DNA of 64,000 nucleotides from Balneatrix alpica DSM 16621 (GCF_000619885.1 NZ_JHUZ01000006.1:558001-622000); one strand, 5' to 3'. Positions 45,862 through 57,938 are shown, counted from the first letter of the stretch. Notes: generated by a model from the sequence alone, not told the origin. A program made the numbers and translations.

Positions 45862-47712
45862 ATGCCTGATTTGAAACGTATTCATACCCTCAGCCCGCGT
45901 CTGGCTAACCAGATCGCGGCGGGGGAGGTGGTAGAGCGCCCCGCTTCGGTGATCAAAGAACTGTTGGAAAACAGTCTGGATGCCGGTGCCAGTCGTATCG
46001 ATATTGAAGTAGAGCAGGGCGGGGTCAAGCTACTGAAGGTGCGCGATGATGGCAGCGGTATCGCAGCAGAGGATCTGCCTTTAGCCTTGGCGCGGCATGC
46101 CACCAGTAAAATTATCACCCTGGAAGATTTGGAGGCCGTGCAAAGTCTGGGTTTTCGCGGTGAGGCGCTGGCCAGTGTCAGCTCCGTTTCGCGTTTGACG
46201 CTGATCTCGAGGGCGTTGGGGGCGGAACATGCCTTTGCGGTGGAGGCTGAAGGGCGGGAGATGAGTACCCAAGTTCGCCCAGCAGCACATCCGCAGGGCA
46301 CAACGGTGGAAGTGCGTGACCTGTTTTTTAATACCCCTGCGCGGCGCAAGTTCTTGCGCACGGAAAAAACCGAGTTTTCCCATCTAGAAGAAGTGGTACG
46401 CCGGCTCGCGCTGAGTCGCTTTGATGTCAGTTTTATGCTGCGCCATAACCAGAAACCGGTACTCAATCTGGCGGCTGCGCGTACTGAGCTGGAGCGCGAA
46501 CGGCGTATCGGACAGCTCTGTGGTAGCAGTTTTTTGCAGCAGTCGGTGGTGGTGGATATCAGTAATGGGCCGTTGCGCTTGCACGGCTGGGTAGGCTTAC
46601 CAACTTTTTCCCGCAGTCAGCCGGATCAACAGTACTTTTTTGTGAATGGCCGAGTCATTCGTGATCGCTTGGTCAGCCATGCGGTGCGCCAAGCGTATCA
46701 GGATGTGCTGTATCACGGTCGCCACCCTGTTTTTGTGCTTTATCTGGAGCTGGATGCGGCGGTCGTGGATGTTAATGTGCACCCGACCAAGCACGAAGTG
46801 CGCTTTCGTGATGGTCGCATGGTGCATGACTTTATTTTTAGCAGCCTGCATCGTGCTCTGGCTGAGGTGCGCCCGGGGCAGGATCAGCCGCCTGCGCAGG
46901 CGGAAGCGAGTTTGGCCTTGCAGGATAGTGCTCCTGCCAGCAGTCCCCAGCAACGAGGCGAATTTGGCCCGCAGCAGTGGATGAGCCTAAGCGCTGCAGA
47001 GACACCGCGAGCAGGTCAGGTACAGGAGCAGATGGCGGCTTACTCCCGCCTCTATCCATCTGCACCGCCTGCGAGTGCGCCAAGCCCTCGACCGAGTGCT
47101 GCATTGCCAGAGTCGGAGCACAGCGATGTGCCGCCCTTGGGGCTGGCCCTGGCGCAGTTACATGGCATCTATATTTTGGCACAGAACCAGCATGGCCTGG
47201 TGCTGGTGGACATGCATGCTGCCCATGAACGGATTGTCTATGAGCGGATGAAGCTGGCTTGGGCCGGCGAAGGGTTGAAATCTCAACCGTTGTTGGTGCC
47301 TGTCTCTTTGGCTGTTAGCCAGCGAGAGGCAGATATGGCGGAAGAGCAGGAGACGTTTTTTCAGCGCCTAGGATTCCGCCTGCAGCGTATGGGGGATGAA
47401 ACCCTGGTGATCCGAGAGGTCCCGGCGCTGCTGCGACAGGCCGATGTGCCACAGTTGCTGCGTGATGTATTGGCAGATTTGAGTGAAGTTGGCCATAGCC
47501 AACGGGTAGAGGCTCAGCTTAATGAGTTGTTAGGCACCATGGCATGCCATGGTGCAGTCAGGGCGAATCGTCAACTTAGCCTGGATGAAATGAATGCCCT
47601 ATTACGCGATATGGAGCGCACTGAGCGTAGTGGCCAGTGCAATCATGGCCGCCCCACCTGGACGCAGTTGAGTATGAAAGACTTAGACAAACTCTTTATG
47701 CGGGGGCAATAA
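45862..47712 (+). CDS. mutL: DNA mismatch repair protein MutL
   Basis: ATPase that couples mismatch recognition by MutS to strand incision. The N-terminal GHKL motifs are [12 protein letters not shown] (~34-45), RDDGSGI and GFRGEALAS. After a variable linker (~335-430), the C-terminal domain contains [12 protein letters not shown], which fits the D(M/Q)HA-x2-E-x4-E endonuclease motif, plus ACHGAVR and QCNHGRPT. This is the endonuclease-type MutL, unlike that of E. coli. The start is ATG 45862 (a GTG directly before is possible). miaA follows after one base. Confidence 0.95.
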   Translation: MPDLKRIHTLSPRLANQIAAGEVVERPASVIKELLENSLDAGASRIDIEVEQGGVKLLKVRDDGSGIAAEDLPLALARHATSKIITLEDLEAVQSLGFRGEALASVSSVSRLTLISRALGAEHAFAVEAEGREMSTQVRPAAHPQGTTVEVRDLFFNTPARRKFLRTEKTEFSHLEEVVRRLALSRFDVSFMLRHNQKPVLNLAAARTELERERRIGQLCGSSFLQQSVVVDISNGPLRLHGWVGLPTFSRSQPDQQYFFVNGRVIRDRLVSHAVRQAYQDVLYHGRHPVFVLYLELDAAVVDVNVHPTKHEVRFRDGRMVHDFIFSSLHRALAEVRPGQDQPPAQAEASLALQDSAPASSPQQRGEFGPQQWMSLSAAETPRAGQVQEQMAAYSRLYPSAPPASAPSPRPSAALPESEHSDVPPLGLALAQLHGIYILAQNQHGLVLVDMHAAHERIVYERMKLAWAGEGLKSQPLLVPVSLAVSQREADMAEEQETFFQRLGFRLQRMGDETLVIREVPALLRQADVPQLLRDVLADLSEVGHSQRVEAQLNELLGTMACHGAVRANRQLSLDEMNALLRDMERTERSGQCNHGRPTWTQLSMKDLDKLFMRGQ

Positions 47713-47713
47713 G

Positions 47714-48652
47714 GTGAGCCAAGCTTATCCTCCCGCGATCTTTTTAATGGGGCCGACCGCCGCTGGTAAAACGGCCCTGGCTTTTGAGCTGGTAGAGCGC
47801 TTGCCGTGCGACATCATCAGCGTTGACTCGGCCCTGATTTATCGCGGAATGGATATTGGCACGGCGAAGCCAAGCCCGGCAGAGCTGCAGCGTTATCCCC
47901 ATCAGTTGGTGGATATTCGTGATCCTGCAGAAGTCTACTCGGTGGCGGAGTTTCGTCAGGATGCCCTGGCCGCGATGGCAGAGATCAGCAGTCGTGGCCG
48001 TATCCCCTTATTGGTGGGCGGCACCATGATGTACTTCAACGCGCTGAAGAAAGGCTTAGCACAGCTGCCGGAGGCTGATCCGTTATTGCGTCAAAGGCTG
48101 CAGGAAGAAGCTGAGCGTGAGGGTTGGCAGGTGCTACATCAGCGCTTACAGCAAGTGGATCCTCAGGCAGCGGAACAGATTCCGGCAGGTAACACTCAGC
48201 GTTTGCTGCGCGCCCTGGAAGTCTATGAGTTAAGCGGTCAGCCGCTAACCCAGCTATGGCAGCAGCAGGAGCAGCAACCACTGCCTTACCAGGTTTGCGA
48301 ATTGATTTGGAGCCCAGCACAGCGCAGTGTTCTGCATCAGCGTATTGCCAAGCGCTTTGAGTTGATGCTGCAGCAGGGCTTTATCGACGAGGTGAGGAGA
48401 TTAAAGCAGCGCGCCGATTTGCATGTTAATTTGCCCTCTGTACGCTGTGTCGGCTATCGCCAGGCGTGGAGCTATCTGGATGGCGAGTATGATGAGCAGG
48501 CGTTTATCGACAAGGGGGTGGCGGCGACGCGTCAATTAGCTAAACGGCAGCTCACTTGGTTGCGCTCTTTCACAGAGGCGAACTGGATTGATGCACAGCA
48601 GCCAGATGCCCAAGTAAAGGCCTTGAAATTGCTGGAGTCTATCTTCAATTAA
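47714..48652 (+). CDS. miaA: tRNA dimethylallyltransferase
   Basis: Adds the isopentenyl group to A37 of UNN-decoding tRNAs. The 312-aa protein has the P-loop GPTAAGKTALAFE (~13-25), DSALIYRGMDIGTAKPS with its substrate aspartate (~38), and a family-typical IWSPAQR segment. GTG 47714 is the start, one base after the mutL stop. A terminator separates it from hfq. Confidence 0.95.
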   Translation: MSQAYPPAIFLMGPTAAGKTALAFELVERLPCDIISVDSALIYRGMDIGTAKPSPAELQRYPHQLVDIRDPAEVYSVAEFRQDALAAMAEISSRGRIPLLVGGTMMYFNALKKGLAQLPEADPLLRQRLQEEAEREGWQVLHQRLQQVDPQAAEQIPAGNTQRLLRALEVYELSGQPLTQLWQQQEQQPLPYQVCELIWSPAQRSVLHQRIAKRFELMLQQGFIDEVRRLKQRADLHVNLPSVRCVGYRQAWSYLDGEYDEQAFIDKGVAATRQLAKRQLTWLRSFTEANWIDAQQPDAQVKALKLLESIFN

Positions 48653-48676
48653 GTGTATAAGTATTGACAACCAGCC

Positions 48677-48703
48677 AAAGGTGTGCGGTTTATCGCCACC
48701 TTT
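48677..48703 (+). terminator. Terminator between miaA and hfq
   Basis: AAAGGTG and CACCTTT with an inner GCG/CGC pair form a hairpin followed by TTTCTTTT. Partial read-through into hfq is possible, and hfq also has about 50 bp of its own leader. Confidence 0.7.
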
Positions 48704-48718
48704 TTCTTTTGGCCGTAG

Positions 48719-48997
<279 letters not shown>

Positions 48998-49009
48998 GCG
49001 AGGTGCTGA

Positions 49010-50350
49010 TTGTTCTTTGAACGTCCGAACACAGGTGAACGTGCCGTTCTGGTTCACCTGGATATGTATGATGATGCAGAGCGGGAAGATCCTACCGAGT
49101 TCCAGGAACTGGTCACGTCTGCCGGCGCTACTCCCGTAGCGCTGGTGACTGGCTCCCGTGACACCCCCAATCCTAAGTTTTTTGCCGGTTCAGGTAAGGT
49201 TGAAGAAATCCGTGCGGCAGTCTTGGCCCATGAGGCTGAGGTGGTGCTGTTTAACCATGCACTGTCCCCTGCTCAGGAACGTAATCTTGAGCGAGAGTTG
49301 CAGTGTCGGGTGTTAGATCGTACCGGGCTGATTCTGGATATCTTTGCCCAACGGGCGCGAACCCACGAAGGTAAGCTACAGGTAGAGTTGGCTCAGCTTG
49401 AGCATATGTCTACTCGTTTGGTGCGTGGCTGGACCCACTTGGAACGTCAAAAAGGCGGGATAGGCTTGCGTGGTCCGGGTGAAACCCAGTTGGAAACGGA
49501 CCGTCGCTTGTTGCGTGAGCGGATTAAGTACATCCACAAACGCCTGGAAAAGGTGCGTAAACAGCGCGACCAAGGGCGGCGAGCCCGACGTCGGGCAGAT
49601 GTTCCCAGTGTTTCCTTGGTGGGCTATACCAACGCCGGTAAATCGACGCTGTTCAATGCCATTGCCAATGCGCAGGTGTACGCCGCTAACCAGCTGTTTG
49701 CCACCCTGGATCCAACCCTAAGACGTATTTTGTTACCTGATGTGGGGCCGGTGGTGTTAGCCGATACCGTTGGCTTTATTCGTCACCTACCGCATAAATT
49801 GGTGGAATCCTTCCGTGCGACCTTGCAGGAAACGGTGGAAGCGACTTTGCTGCTGCATGTAGTGGATGCGGCCTCCACTGAGCGAGAGCAAAACCTGGAA
49901 GCGGTTAACCTGGTATTGACGGAAATCGGCGCCACTGAAGTGCCGACGTTGATGATCTATAACAAGGTTGATTTGTTAACTCAGGTTGAGCCCCATATAG
50001 ATCGAGATGAAAACGGTAAGCCCAAAGCAGTATGGGTATCCGCCCAACAACGGCTGGGGTTGGATTTGTTGCAGCAGGCGATTGCCGAGCTGCTCAGTGA
50101 AGACCTGTTGCATGACACCTTGGCCTTAAAACCTCAAGAAGGTGGGCTGCGAGCACAGTTGTACGCCCAGGGGGCTGTATTGCAAGAGAGTTGGGATGAG
50201 GAAGGTAATACGCTGTTAGAGGTGCGTTTATCAACGGCAGATTTCTTACAGATGTTAAGACGCAATCAGATTCCAGCGGAGCGTTTTGGCTTGCGGCAAC
50301 AGACCGAAACTTGCGAGCCCTGGCGTGCCTCCCTAGAATTTTGCGAATAA
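49010..50350 (+). CDS. hflX: Ribosome-associated GTPase HflX
   Basis: Splits stalled or heat-damaged ribosomes. The 446-aa protein has the N-terminal HflX domain (SPAQERNLERE, DRTGLILDIFAQRARTHEGK, GPGETQLETDRR) and the GTPase motifs GYTNAGKSTLFN (~207), DTVGFIRHLP and YNKVDL. It begins with TTG 49010 (MFFERPNTGERA), with AGGTG 5-6 nt upstream; no in-frame ATG occurs before the conserved region. Confidence 0.95.
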   Translation: MFFERPNTGERAVLVHLDMYDDAEREDPTEFQELVTSAGATPVALVTGSRDTPNPKFFAGSGKVEEIRAAVLAHEAEVVLFNHALSPAQERNLERELQCRVLDRTGLILDIFAQRARTHEGKLQVELAQLEHMSTRLVRGWTHLERQKGGIGLRGPGETQLETDRRLLRERIKYIHKRLEKVRKQRDQGRRARRRADVPSVSLVGYTNAGKSTLFNAIANAQVYAANQLFATLDPTLRRILLPDVGPVVLADTVGFIRHLPHKLVESFRATLQETVEATLLLHVVDAASTEREQNLEAVNLVLTEIGATEVPTLMIYNKVDLLTQVEPHIDRDENGKPKAVWVSAQQRLGLDLLQQAIAELLSEDLLHDTLALKPQEGGLRAQLYAQGAVLQESWDEEGNTLLEVRLSTADFLQMLRRNQIPAERFGLRQQTETCEPWRASLEFCE

Positions 50351-50377
50351 TTACATTGGACTAAGACGGAGAAGCCT

Positions 50378-51580
50378 ATGGCTTGGAATGAGCCCGGTGG
50401 CAACGGGCAGGATCCTCAGGACCCCTGGGGTTCCGGCAACCGTGGCAAGAAAGGCGGTGATCAGGGGCCACCCGATTTGGATGAAGTGCTGCGTAAGGTG
50501 CAGGATCAACTCAACTCCATTTTTGGTGGTAAATCCTCCGGTGGTGGAGATGGTGAGAACCGCAGTGGTGGTGGCTTTAGCTCTGGCTCCCTGATTTTTG
50601 GTCTGATCATTGCGATCGTGGTGTGGGCCGGTATGGGCTTTTACACCGTAGACCAGCAGGAGCGAGGAGTGGTGCTGCGCTTCGGTGAGTACCATGACAT
50701 TGTCGCCCCTGGTTTGCGTTGGAATCCGCCTTTGATTGATCAGGTGATTCGGGTCAATGTCACTAAAGTGCGTTCACTGGATCACCGCGCTCCCATGCTG
50801 ACCGAAGACGAAAACATCGTTGAGGTGGGGATGTCTGTGCAGTATGTCGTAGCGGACCCCAAGGCATTTGTACTGAATGTACGTGAGCCCGAAGCGAGCT
50901 TGGCTCAAGCTACTGAAAGCGCCCTGCGCCATGTAGTAGGTGGCTCGGAAATGCACTCAGTACTGACTGAAGGCCGGGAAATTCTGGCAGCGGCCGTGCA
51001 GGAGCGTTTGCAAGCCTACGTCGATAGCTATGGCACCGGGGTACAGATTTCACGGGTAAACATTGAGAATGCAACCGCGCCTAAGCAGGTGCAGTCAGCC
51101 TTTGATGATGTAATCAAAGCCCGTGAAGATGAGCAGCGGGTGAAGAACGAAGCGGAAGCCTATGCCAATGGTATCGTGCCTGAGGCTCGTGGCCGTGCAC
51201 AGCGCATGCTGGAAGAGGCTAATGCTTACCGTGAGGAAGTGGTAGCTAAAGCAGAGGGTGAGGCGGAGCGCTTCCTCAAACTGCTGGCGGAATACCGCAA
51301 AGCGCCTGAAGTGACTCGCGAACGTCTGTATATCGATACCCTGCAGGAGGTTTATGCTAACTCCTCGAAGGTGTTGGTGGATGTCAAAGGTGGCAACAAC
51401 ATGATGTATTTACCCTTGGATAAGCTGACTGAGGCCAGTCAGAGTGCCCGGAGTAATCGTCAACAAGTGCTGACACCCCAGCAGGCGCGTTTGAGCAATG
51501 CTGATATCGAACGTATTGCCGATGATGTATTGAACGAGCTACGTAAGCGTCAGCCCACTATTCAACGGGAGGGCCGTTAA
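50378..51580 (+). CDS. hflK: FtsH protease modulator HflK
   Basis: Inner-membrane SPFH-family protein that with HflC forms a cage around FtsH. The 400-aa product has a Gly-rich N-terminus (GGNGQDPQDPWGSGNRGKKG), one membrane segment (~67-88), a band-7/SPFH domain (~90-270) with VDQQERGVVLRFG, and a C-terminal coiled-coil. The stop overlaps the hflC ATG (TAATG). Confidence 0.96.
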   Translation: MAWNEPGGNGQDPQDPWGSGNRGKKGGDQGPPDLDEVLRKVQDQLNSIFGGKSSGGGDGENRSGGGFSSGSLIFGLIIAIVVWAGMGFYTVDQQERGVVLRFGEYHDIVAPGLRWNPPLIDQVIRVNVTKVRSLDHRAPMLTEDENIVEVGMSVQYVVADPKAFVLNVREPEASLAQATESALRHVVGGSEMHSVLTEGREILAAAVQERLQAYVDSYGTGVQISRVNIENATAPKQVQSAFDDVIKAREDEQRVKNEAEAYANGIVPEARGRAQRMLEEANAYREEVVAKAEGEAERFLKLLAEYRKAPEVTRERLYIDTLQEVYANSSKVLVDVKGGNNMMYLPLDKLTEASQSARSNRQQVLTPQQARLSNADIERIADDVLNELRKRQPTIQREGR

Positions 51581-52452
51581 TGACTAACAAGTCCTTTGCC
51601 GTGATTGCGCTGGTTCTGGTAGTAATCATAGGTTTGAGTAAATCACTGTTTATTATCAGTGAAACTGAGCGTGCGGTGGTGCTGCGCTTTGGTGAAGTGG
51701 TCGAGGCTGATGTTAAGCCTGGTCTGCATGTGAAGCTGCCCTTCGTAGATAATGTGCGTCGATTTGATGCGCGTTTGATGACTATGGACTCCCGTCCTCA
51801 GCGTTACCTGACGTTGGAAAAGAAGGCATTGATCGTTGATTCCTTCGTGAAGTGGCGGGTCTATGATGTTGAGAAGTTCTATACCGCTACCTCTGGTGAT
51901 GAGTTTGTGGCAGCTAAGCTGCTGGCGGCTCGGGTTGACACTGGTCTGCGTAACCAGTTCGGGGGTCGTACTTTGACCCAGGTGGTTTCAGGTGAGCGTG
52001 ATGAGCTGCTGCTGGACTTGACTACTAAACTCAGTGAAGTGACCAAGAACGAGCTGGGTGTGGAGGTGGTTGATGTGCGGGTTAAGCGTATCGATCTACC
52101 GCCTGAGGTGAGTCAGTCCGTGTATGAGCGGATGCGTACTGAGCGTGAGCGTGAAGCCCGTGAACTGCGCTCCCGTGGTCAGGAGCTGGCGGAAGGTATT
52201 CGCGCCGATGCGGATCGTCAAAAGACCGTTATCGAAGCAAACGCTTATCGTGATGCTGAGCGGACTCGAGGTGAGGGGGATGCGCAGGCGGCCTCTATTT
52301 ATGCCCGTGCCTTCCAGCAGGATGCCGAGTTTTATGCCTTCTATCGTAGCTTAAGTGCCTACCGTTCGGCCTTTGGTCAGGAAGGGGATGTGCTGCTACT
52401 GGAGCCAAACTCCGACTTCTTCAAATATTTGAAAGACCAGCGCGGACAGTAA
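51580..52452 (+). CDS. hflC: FtsH protease modulator HflC
   Basis: Partner of HflK in the membrane cage that regulates FtsH. The 290-aa protein has an N-terminal signal-anchor (FAVIALVLVVIIGLS), the SPFH domain starting at SETERAVVLRFGEV, and a helical stretch (RMRTEREREARELRSRGQE). It starts at the overlapping TAATG with hflK and is ended by a strong terminator. Confidence 0.96.
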   Translation: MTNKSFAVIALVLVVIIGLSKSLFIISETERAVVLRFGEVVEADVKPGLHVKLPFVDNVRRFDARLMTMDSRPQRYLTLEKKALIVDSFVKWRVYDVEKFYTATSGDEFVAAKLLAARVDTGLRNQFGGRTLTQVVSGERDELLLDLTTKLSEVTKNELGVEVVDVRVKRIDLPPEVSQSVYERMRTEREREARELRSRGQELAEGIRADADRQKTVIEANAYRDAERTRGEGDAQAASIYARAFQQDAEFYAFYRSLSAYRSAFGQEGDVLLLEPNSDFFKYLKDQRGQ

Positions 52453-52506
52453 GGTGAGTGGCCAAATAAATCTGGCCACCCCTTTAAAACGTGATATGAT
52501 TCCTCA

Positions 52507-52534
52507 CCGGGCTTTTTTAAGCCCGGTTTTTTTT
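52507..52534 (+). terminator. Terminator after hflC
   Basis: CCGGGCTT and AAGCCCGG form an 8-bp stem with a TTTT loop and an eight-T tail. Confidence 0.92.
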
Positions 52535-52565
52535 GCGTGTTTGAAATGCCGGGTAGTGGAGCGCC

Positions 52566-52763
52566 ATGAGTGAGGATTTTTGGCAGGCGTTGGCGTTAGG
52601 TTTCTGTCTGCTGTTAATTATGGAGGGCATCATGCCCTTTTTGAGTCCTCAAGGATGGAAAAACACCCTTCGTCAATTAGTCGAAGCCGATGATCGAGTG
52701 GTCCGGGCGCTGGGATTAGCCAGTATGCTGCTGGGTACTGCCTTGCTTTATGTGTTTCGTTAG
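52566..52763 (+). CDS. DUF2065 family small membrane protein (YjeT-like)
   Basis: A 65-aa protein with two hydrophobic segments (ALALGFCLLLIMEGIMPFL and LGLASMLLGTALLYVF) around a PQGWKN motif, as in E. coli YjeT. Its position after hflC and before hisZ/purA is conserved. Function is unknown. Confidence 0.85.
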   Translation: MSEDFWQALALGFCLLLIMEGIMPFLSPQGWKNTLRQLVEADDRVVRALGLASMLLGTALLYVFR

Positions 52764-52780
52764 GGGTTGTGGAGAACAGC

Positions 52781-53971
52781 ATGACTTTAGCTGATCGCTG
52801 GCTGTTGCCGGATGGCGTCAAAGAAGTGTTACCGCCGGAAGCTGAGCGGATTGAGAGCGTGCGTCGTCAGTTGCTGGATTTGTATCGCAGCTGGGGATAT
52901 GACCTAGTGATGCCACCGCTGGTGGAGTATCTCGAATCGCTATTAACCGGGACAGGGCATGACCTGGAGTTGTTGACCTTTAAAGTGACGGATCAGCTGA
53001 CTGGTCGCCTGATGGGGGTGCGTGCTGATATTACGCCCCAGGTGGCCCGTATTGATGCTCACTGCTTGCATGTAGAAAGCCCCGTGCGGCTTTGCTATGC
53101 CAGTTCGATTTTGCATACCCGCCCTGCGCACTTACAGGCGTCACGAAACCCACTGCAGGTGGGAGCGGAACTCTATGGCCATGCTGGTGCTGCCAGTGAT
53201 GTTGAAGTAATTAGTTTGATGCTGGATACCCTGGCTGTGGCTGGGGTGCAGCGTCCGGTGACGCTAGATTTAAACCAGGTGGGAATTTACACCGCTTTAT
53301 TACAGATGGCGGAGTTGTCGCAGCCGGAGCAGGATGAGCTGACTGAGCTATTACAACGCAAAGCGCGCACCGAGCTGGCCGCTTGGTTGGCAGTCAAGGT
53401 TAGCGATGCCAAGTTGGCAACCTGGCTAGTGGCGTTATTGGATTTAAACGGTGGCACGGAAGTGTTGGCTGAAGCTCGTAGCTGTTTTGTGGATGCTCCA
53501 GCAGGGGTGCAGGAGGCGTTAGACAATCTGCAGGCTATTTTAGAGCAGGTTCAGCACCGTCATCCGCAACTGGCGATCTATATCGATCTGAGTGAGCTGC
53601 GTGGCTACAACTACCACACTGGTATTGTCTTTACCGCTTATGTGCCGGGCTATGGTCAACCGGTGGCCAAGGGAGGTCGCTATGATCAGATCGGCAAGGT
53701 ATTTGGTCGGGCTCGTCCAGCCACGGGCTTTAGTGCGGATTTGATGGTATTGGTCAGCCTATCTGAGCAATGCAGCAGTGAACTGCCAACGGGAATTCTG
53801 GCGCCGGAGCAATTGGATGAGGGGCTGGAAGCTAAGGTACGTGAGCTGCGTGCTCAGGGTGAACGAGTCGTACGGGCGTTGCCGGGAATGAGTGGCGACT
53901 TGCGTGGATTACGCTGTGACCGTCAGTTGGTACAGCACAATGGCCAGTGGCAGGTACAGCCGCTGGTATAA
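52781..53971 (+). CDS. hisZ: ATP phosphoribosyltransferase regulatory subunit
   Basis: A HisRS-like protein that activates the short form of HisG in histidine synthesis. The 396-aa product keeps class II synthetase features (WLLPDGVKEVLPPEA, VRADITPQVARIDAH, ELRGYNYHTGIVFTAY) but lacks an anticodon-binding domain. ATG 52781 has GGAG upstream. Its presence implies a short HisG elsewhere in the genome. Location upstream of purA is typical for Pseudomonas-like genomes. Confidence 0.92.
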   Translation: MTLADRWLLPDGVKEVLPPEAERIESVRRQLLDLYRSWGYDLVMPPLVEYLESLLTGTGHDLELLTFKVTDQLTGRLMGVRADITPQVARIDAHCLHVESPVRLCYASSILHTRPAHLQASRNPLQVGAELYGHAGAASDVEVISLMLDTLAVAGVQRPVTLDLNQVGIYTALLQMAELSQPEQDELTELLQRKARTELAAWLAVKVSDAKLATWLVALLDLNGGTEVLAEARSCFVDAPAGVQEALDNLQAILEQVQHRHPQLAIYIDLSELRGYNYHTGIVFTAYVPGYGQPVAKGGRYDQIGKVFGRARPATGFSADLMVLVSLSEQCSSELPTGILAPEQLDEGLEAKVRELRAQGERVVRALPGMSGDLRGLRCDRQLVQHNGQWQVQPLV

Positions 53972-55438
<1,467 letters not shown>

Positions 55439-55449
55439 GACGTCGTTCT

Positions 55450-55479
55450 GCAGAAAGCCGGCCTTTGCCGGCTTTCTGC
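55450..55479 (+). terminator. Terminator after purA
   Basis: GCAGAAAGCCGGC and GCCGGCTTTCTGC form a perfect 13-bp stem with a CTTT loop, followed by GTTTT. Confidence 0.9.
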
Positions 55480-55544
55480 GTTTTAGGCGCGTCTCGGTAG
55501 GGATGCTGTATACTTTGCCTAACTTTGCATGATGGGAAGGAAGC

Positions 55545-57926
55545 ATGACCGTCAAGGATCCGCACCTCGATCGCGAGGCTGAAAAATACGAAAACCCAAT
55601 TCCCAGCCGTGAATTTATTCTCGACTACTTACAACAGCATCCAGGGCCTGCTACCCACGAGCAGCTGTGCACTGCGCTGCGCCTGGGTGATGAAGAGCGC
55701 CAGGAAGCACTGCGCCGCCGTCTGCGTGCGATGGAGCGTGATGGCCAGTTAATCTTCACCCGCAAGGGAGGATATGGGCTGGTAAACAAAATGGATTTGA
55801 TCAGTGGGCGGGTGCAAGGACACCGCGATGGTTTTGGTTTTGTTATCCCCGATGATGGTTCGGATGACCTTTACCTGCATAACCGTCAGATGCGCTCTGT
55901 GTTTGAGGGTGACAAGGTATTGGTGCGGGTGCGAGGGCTAGATGCACGCGGTCGGCGTGAGGCGGCGATTGTCGAGGTGCTGGAACGCCGGGTGCAGCGC
56001 TTGGTAGGTCGTTACTTTGAAGAATATGGCATCGCTTATGTGGCGCCCGATAATACCCGTATTGCGCAGGACATTATGATCCAGCAGGACGGGGGAGTAC
56101 GTGTGCGCCAGGGACAGGTGGTGCTGGTTGAAATTGAACAGTACCCGACTAAAACCAGCTTGGCGATTGGTCGCGTAGTGCAGATTTTGGGAGATCACCT
56201 GGCACCAGGAATGGAAACCCAGGTCGCTATTTATAATTACGGCATTCCCTTTGTTTGGCCGGCAGAGGTCGAGCAGCAGATTGAGGCCTTGTCGGAAGAG
56301 GTGAGCGAAGCGGACAAGCAGGGGCGGGTGGATTTGCGCCATTTGCCTTTGGTCACCATTGATGGTGAAGATGCCCGTGACTTTGATGATGCCGTCTATG
56401 CTGAGCCAAAACGTAGTGGCGGTTGGCGCCTGTTTGTGGCGATTGCCGATGTTTCCCATTACGTGAAGCCTAACTCGGCCCTGGATCGCGAGGCGCTCAA
56501 GCGGGGTAACTCGGTATACTTCCCCAGTCAGGTGGTGCCGATGTTGCCAGAGAAACTGTCGAACGGGCTCTGTTCGCTGAACCCACAGGTAGACCGCTTG
56601 GCGATGGTGTGTGAAATGACCATCAGTGCTAACGGCAAAATCAGCTCTTATCGTTTTTATGAGGCAGTCTTCCATTCCCATGCTCGGCTGACCTATACCA
56701 AGGTTAGTCATATTCTGGAACGGCCCAAGTCCAATGAAGGGCGCTCTTTGCGCAAACGTTATGCCGAGCTGGTGCCGCATCTGGAAAATCTCTATGCGCT
56801 ATACCAGGCGCTGCTGCAAGCGCGTCACCTGCGCGGGGCTATGGACTTTGACACCACGGAGACCCGCATTCTCTTTGGTGAGGGGCGTAAGATCGAGCAA
56901 ATCGTGCCAGTGGTGCGCAATGATGCCCATCGCCTGATTGAGGAATGTATGCTGTGCGCCAACGTGTCGGCGGCGCGATTCCTGGAGAAGCACAAGGTGC
57001 CGACCCTGTATCGGGTACATGAAGGGCCTAAGCCTGAAAAGCTCGATAAGCTACGCAGCTATTTGGGTGAGTTAGGGCTGAACTTAGGCGGGGGCTTAAA
57101 GCCGACGCCGATGGATTATCAGCTGCTGATGGAGCAGATCAAAGGGCGTCCTGATGCCCATCTGATCCAGACTATGTTGCTGCGCTCCATGAGTCAGGCG
57201 GTATATAGCCCCGATAACCAAGGGCATTTTGGCTTGGGTTATAAAGCCTATGCTCACTTTACCTCGCCAATTCGTCGTTATCCTGACCTGCTGGTGCACC
57301 GAGCCCTGAAGGCGTTAATTCGGAGTGAGCAGGAGGGCAGTCTGCCTGGCTATCCCTATAGTGGCTCCGATATGGTGACCTACGGTGAGCAATGCTCCAT
57401 GACCGAGCGCCGTGCTGATGAAGCCACCCGCGATGTGGCGGCCTGGCTTAAGTGTGAGTACATGAGCCACCATCAAGGCGAAGAGTTTGAGGGGGTCATC
57501 TCCGGGGTGACCAGTTTTGGCTGCTTTGTTGAGCTGACCGATATCTATGTTGAAGGTTTGATCCACGTATCCTCTTTACCGGGGGATTACTACCACTTTG
57601 ATGCTGCCCATCAACGTTTGAAGGGGGAGCGCACAGGTAAGAGTTTCCGCATGGGAGATAAGGTGCGGGTACGTCTGTCGAGGGTGGATTTGGATGAGCG
57701 TAAGATCGACTTTGACTTGCTTGCTGGTCCCTTCCGCCGTCACCTGACCCAGGGAAAAACGAGTCAGGAGCGTCCTGTACCTGCGGCGCCAGAACTGAAT
57801 AAAAAAGCGCGTAAGCAAGAAATCAAAGAGCACGTAAAAGGTAAGCGTAAAGCCAAAGAGGCCAAGCGGGCACAGAAGAAAGGCAAGAAAAGCAAAAAAA
57901 CCAAGGCCGCGAAAAGTAAAGGTTAA
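55545..57926 (+). CDS. rnr: Ribonuclease R
   Basis: Processive 3'-5' exoribonuclease for structured RNA. The 793-aa protein has an N-terminal helix-turn-helix-like region, two cold-shock domains (~85-230), the RNB catalytic domain (~255-590; TIDGEDARDFDDAVYAEP with clustered Asp), an S1 domain (~640-725) and a Lys-rich tail (about 45 residues) typical of RNase R. AAGGA precedes ATG 55545, and a TATACT -10-like box lies at 55509-55514. rlmB follows after 12 bp, the usual rnr-rlmB operon. Confidence 0.96.
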   Translation: MTVKDPHLDREAEKYENPIPSREFILDYLQQHPGPATHEQLCTALRLGDEERQEALRRRLRAMERDGQLIFTRKGGYGLVNKMDLISGRVQGHRDGFGFVIPDDGSDDLYLHNRQMRSVFEGDKVLVRVRGLDARGRREAAIVEVLERRVQRLVGRYFEEYGIAYVAPDNTRIAQDIMIQQDGGVRVRQGQVVLVEIEQYPTKTSLAIGRVVQILGDHLAPGMETQVAIYNYGIPFVWPAEVEQQIEALSEEVSEADKQGRVDLRHLPLVTIDGEDARDFDDAVYAEPKRSGGWRLFVAIADVSHYVKPNSALDREALKRGNSVYFPSQVVPMLPEKLSNGLCSLNPQVDRLAMVCEMTISANGKISSYRFYEAVFHSHARLTYTKVSHILERPKSNEGRSLRKRYAELVPHLENLYALYQALLQARHLRGAMDFDTTETRILFGEGRKIEQIVPVVRNDAHRLIEECMLCANVSAARFLEKHKVPTLYRVHEGPKPEKLDKLRSYLGELGLNLGGGLKPTPMDYQLLMEQIKGRPDAHLIQTMLLRSMSQAVYSPDNQGHFGLGYKAYAHFTSPIRRYPDLLVHRALKALIRSEQEGSLPGYPYSGSDMVTYGEQCSMTERRADEATRDVAAWLKCEYMSHHQGEEFEGVISGVTSFGCFVELTDIYVEGLIHVSSLPGDYYHFDAAHQRLKGERTGKSFRMGDKVRVRLSRVDLDERKIDFDLLAGPFRRHLTQGKTSQERPVPAAPELNKKARKQEIKEHVKGKRKAKEAKRAQKKGKKSKKTKAAKSKG

Positions 57927-57938
57927 AAGTTAGCAGCT

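Noticed and set aside
46081-47182. Several long antisense frames across mutL and other GC-rich genes
   Set aside because: They are shadows of well-conserved genes and contain no recognisable domains.
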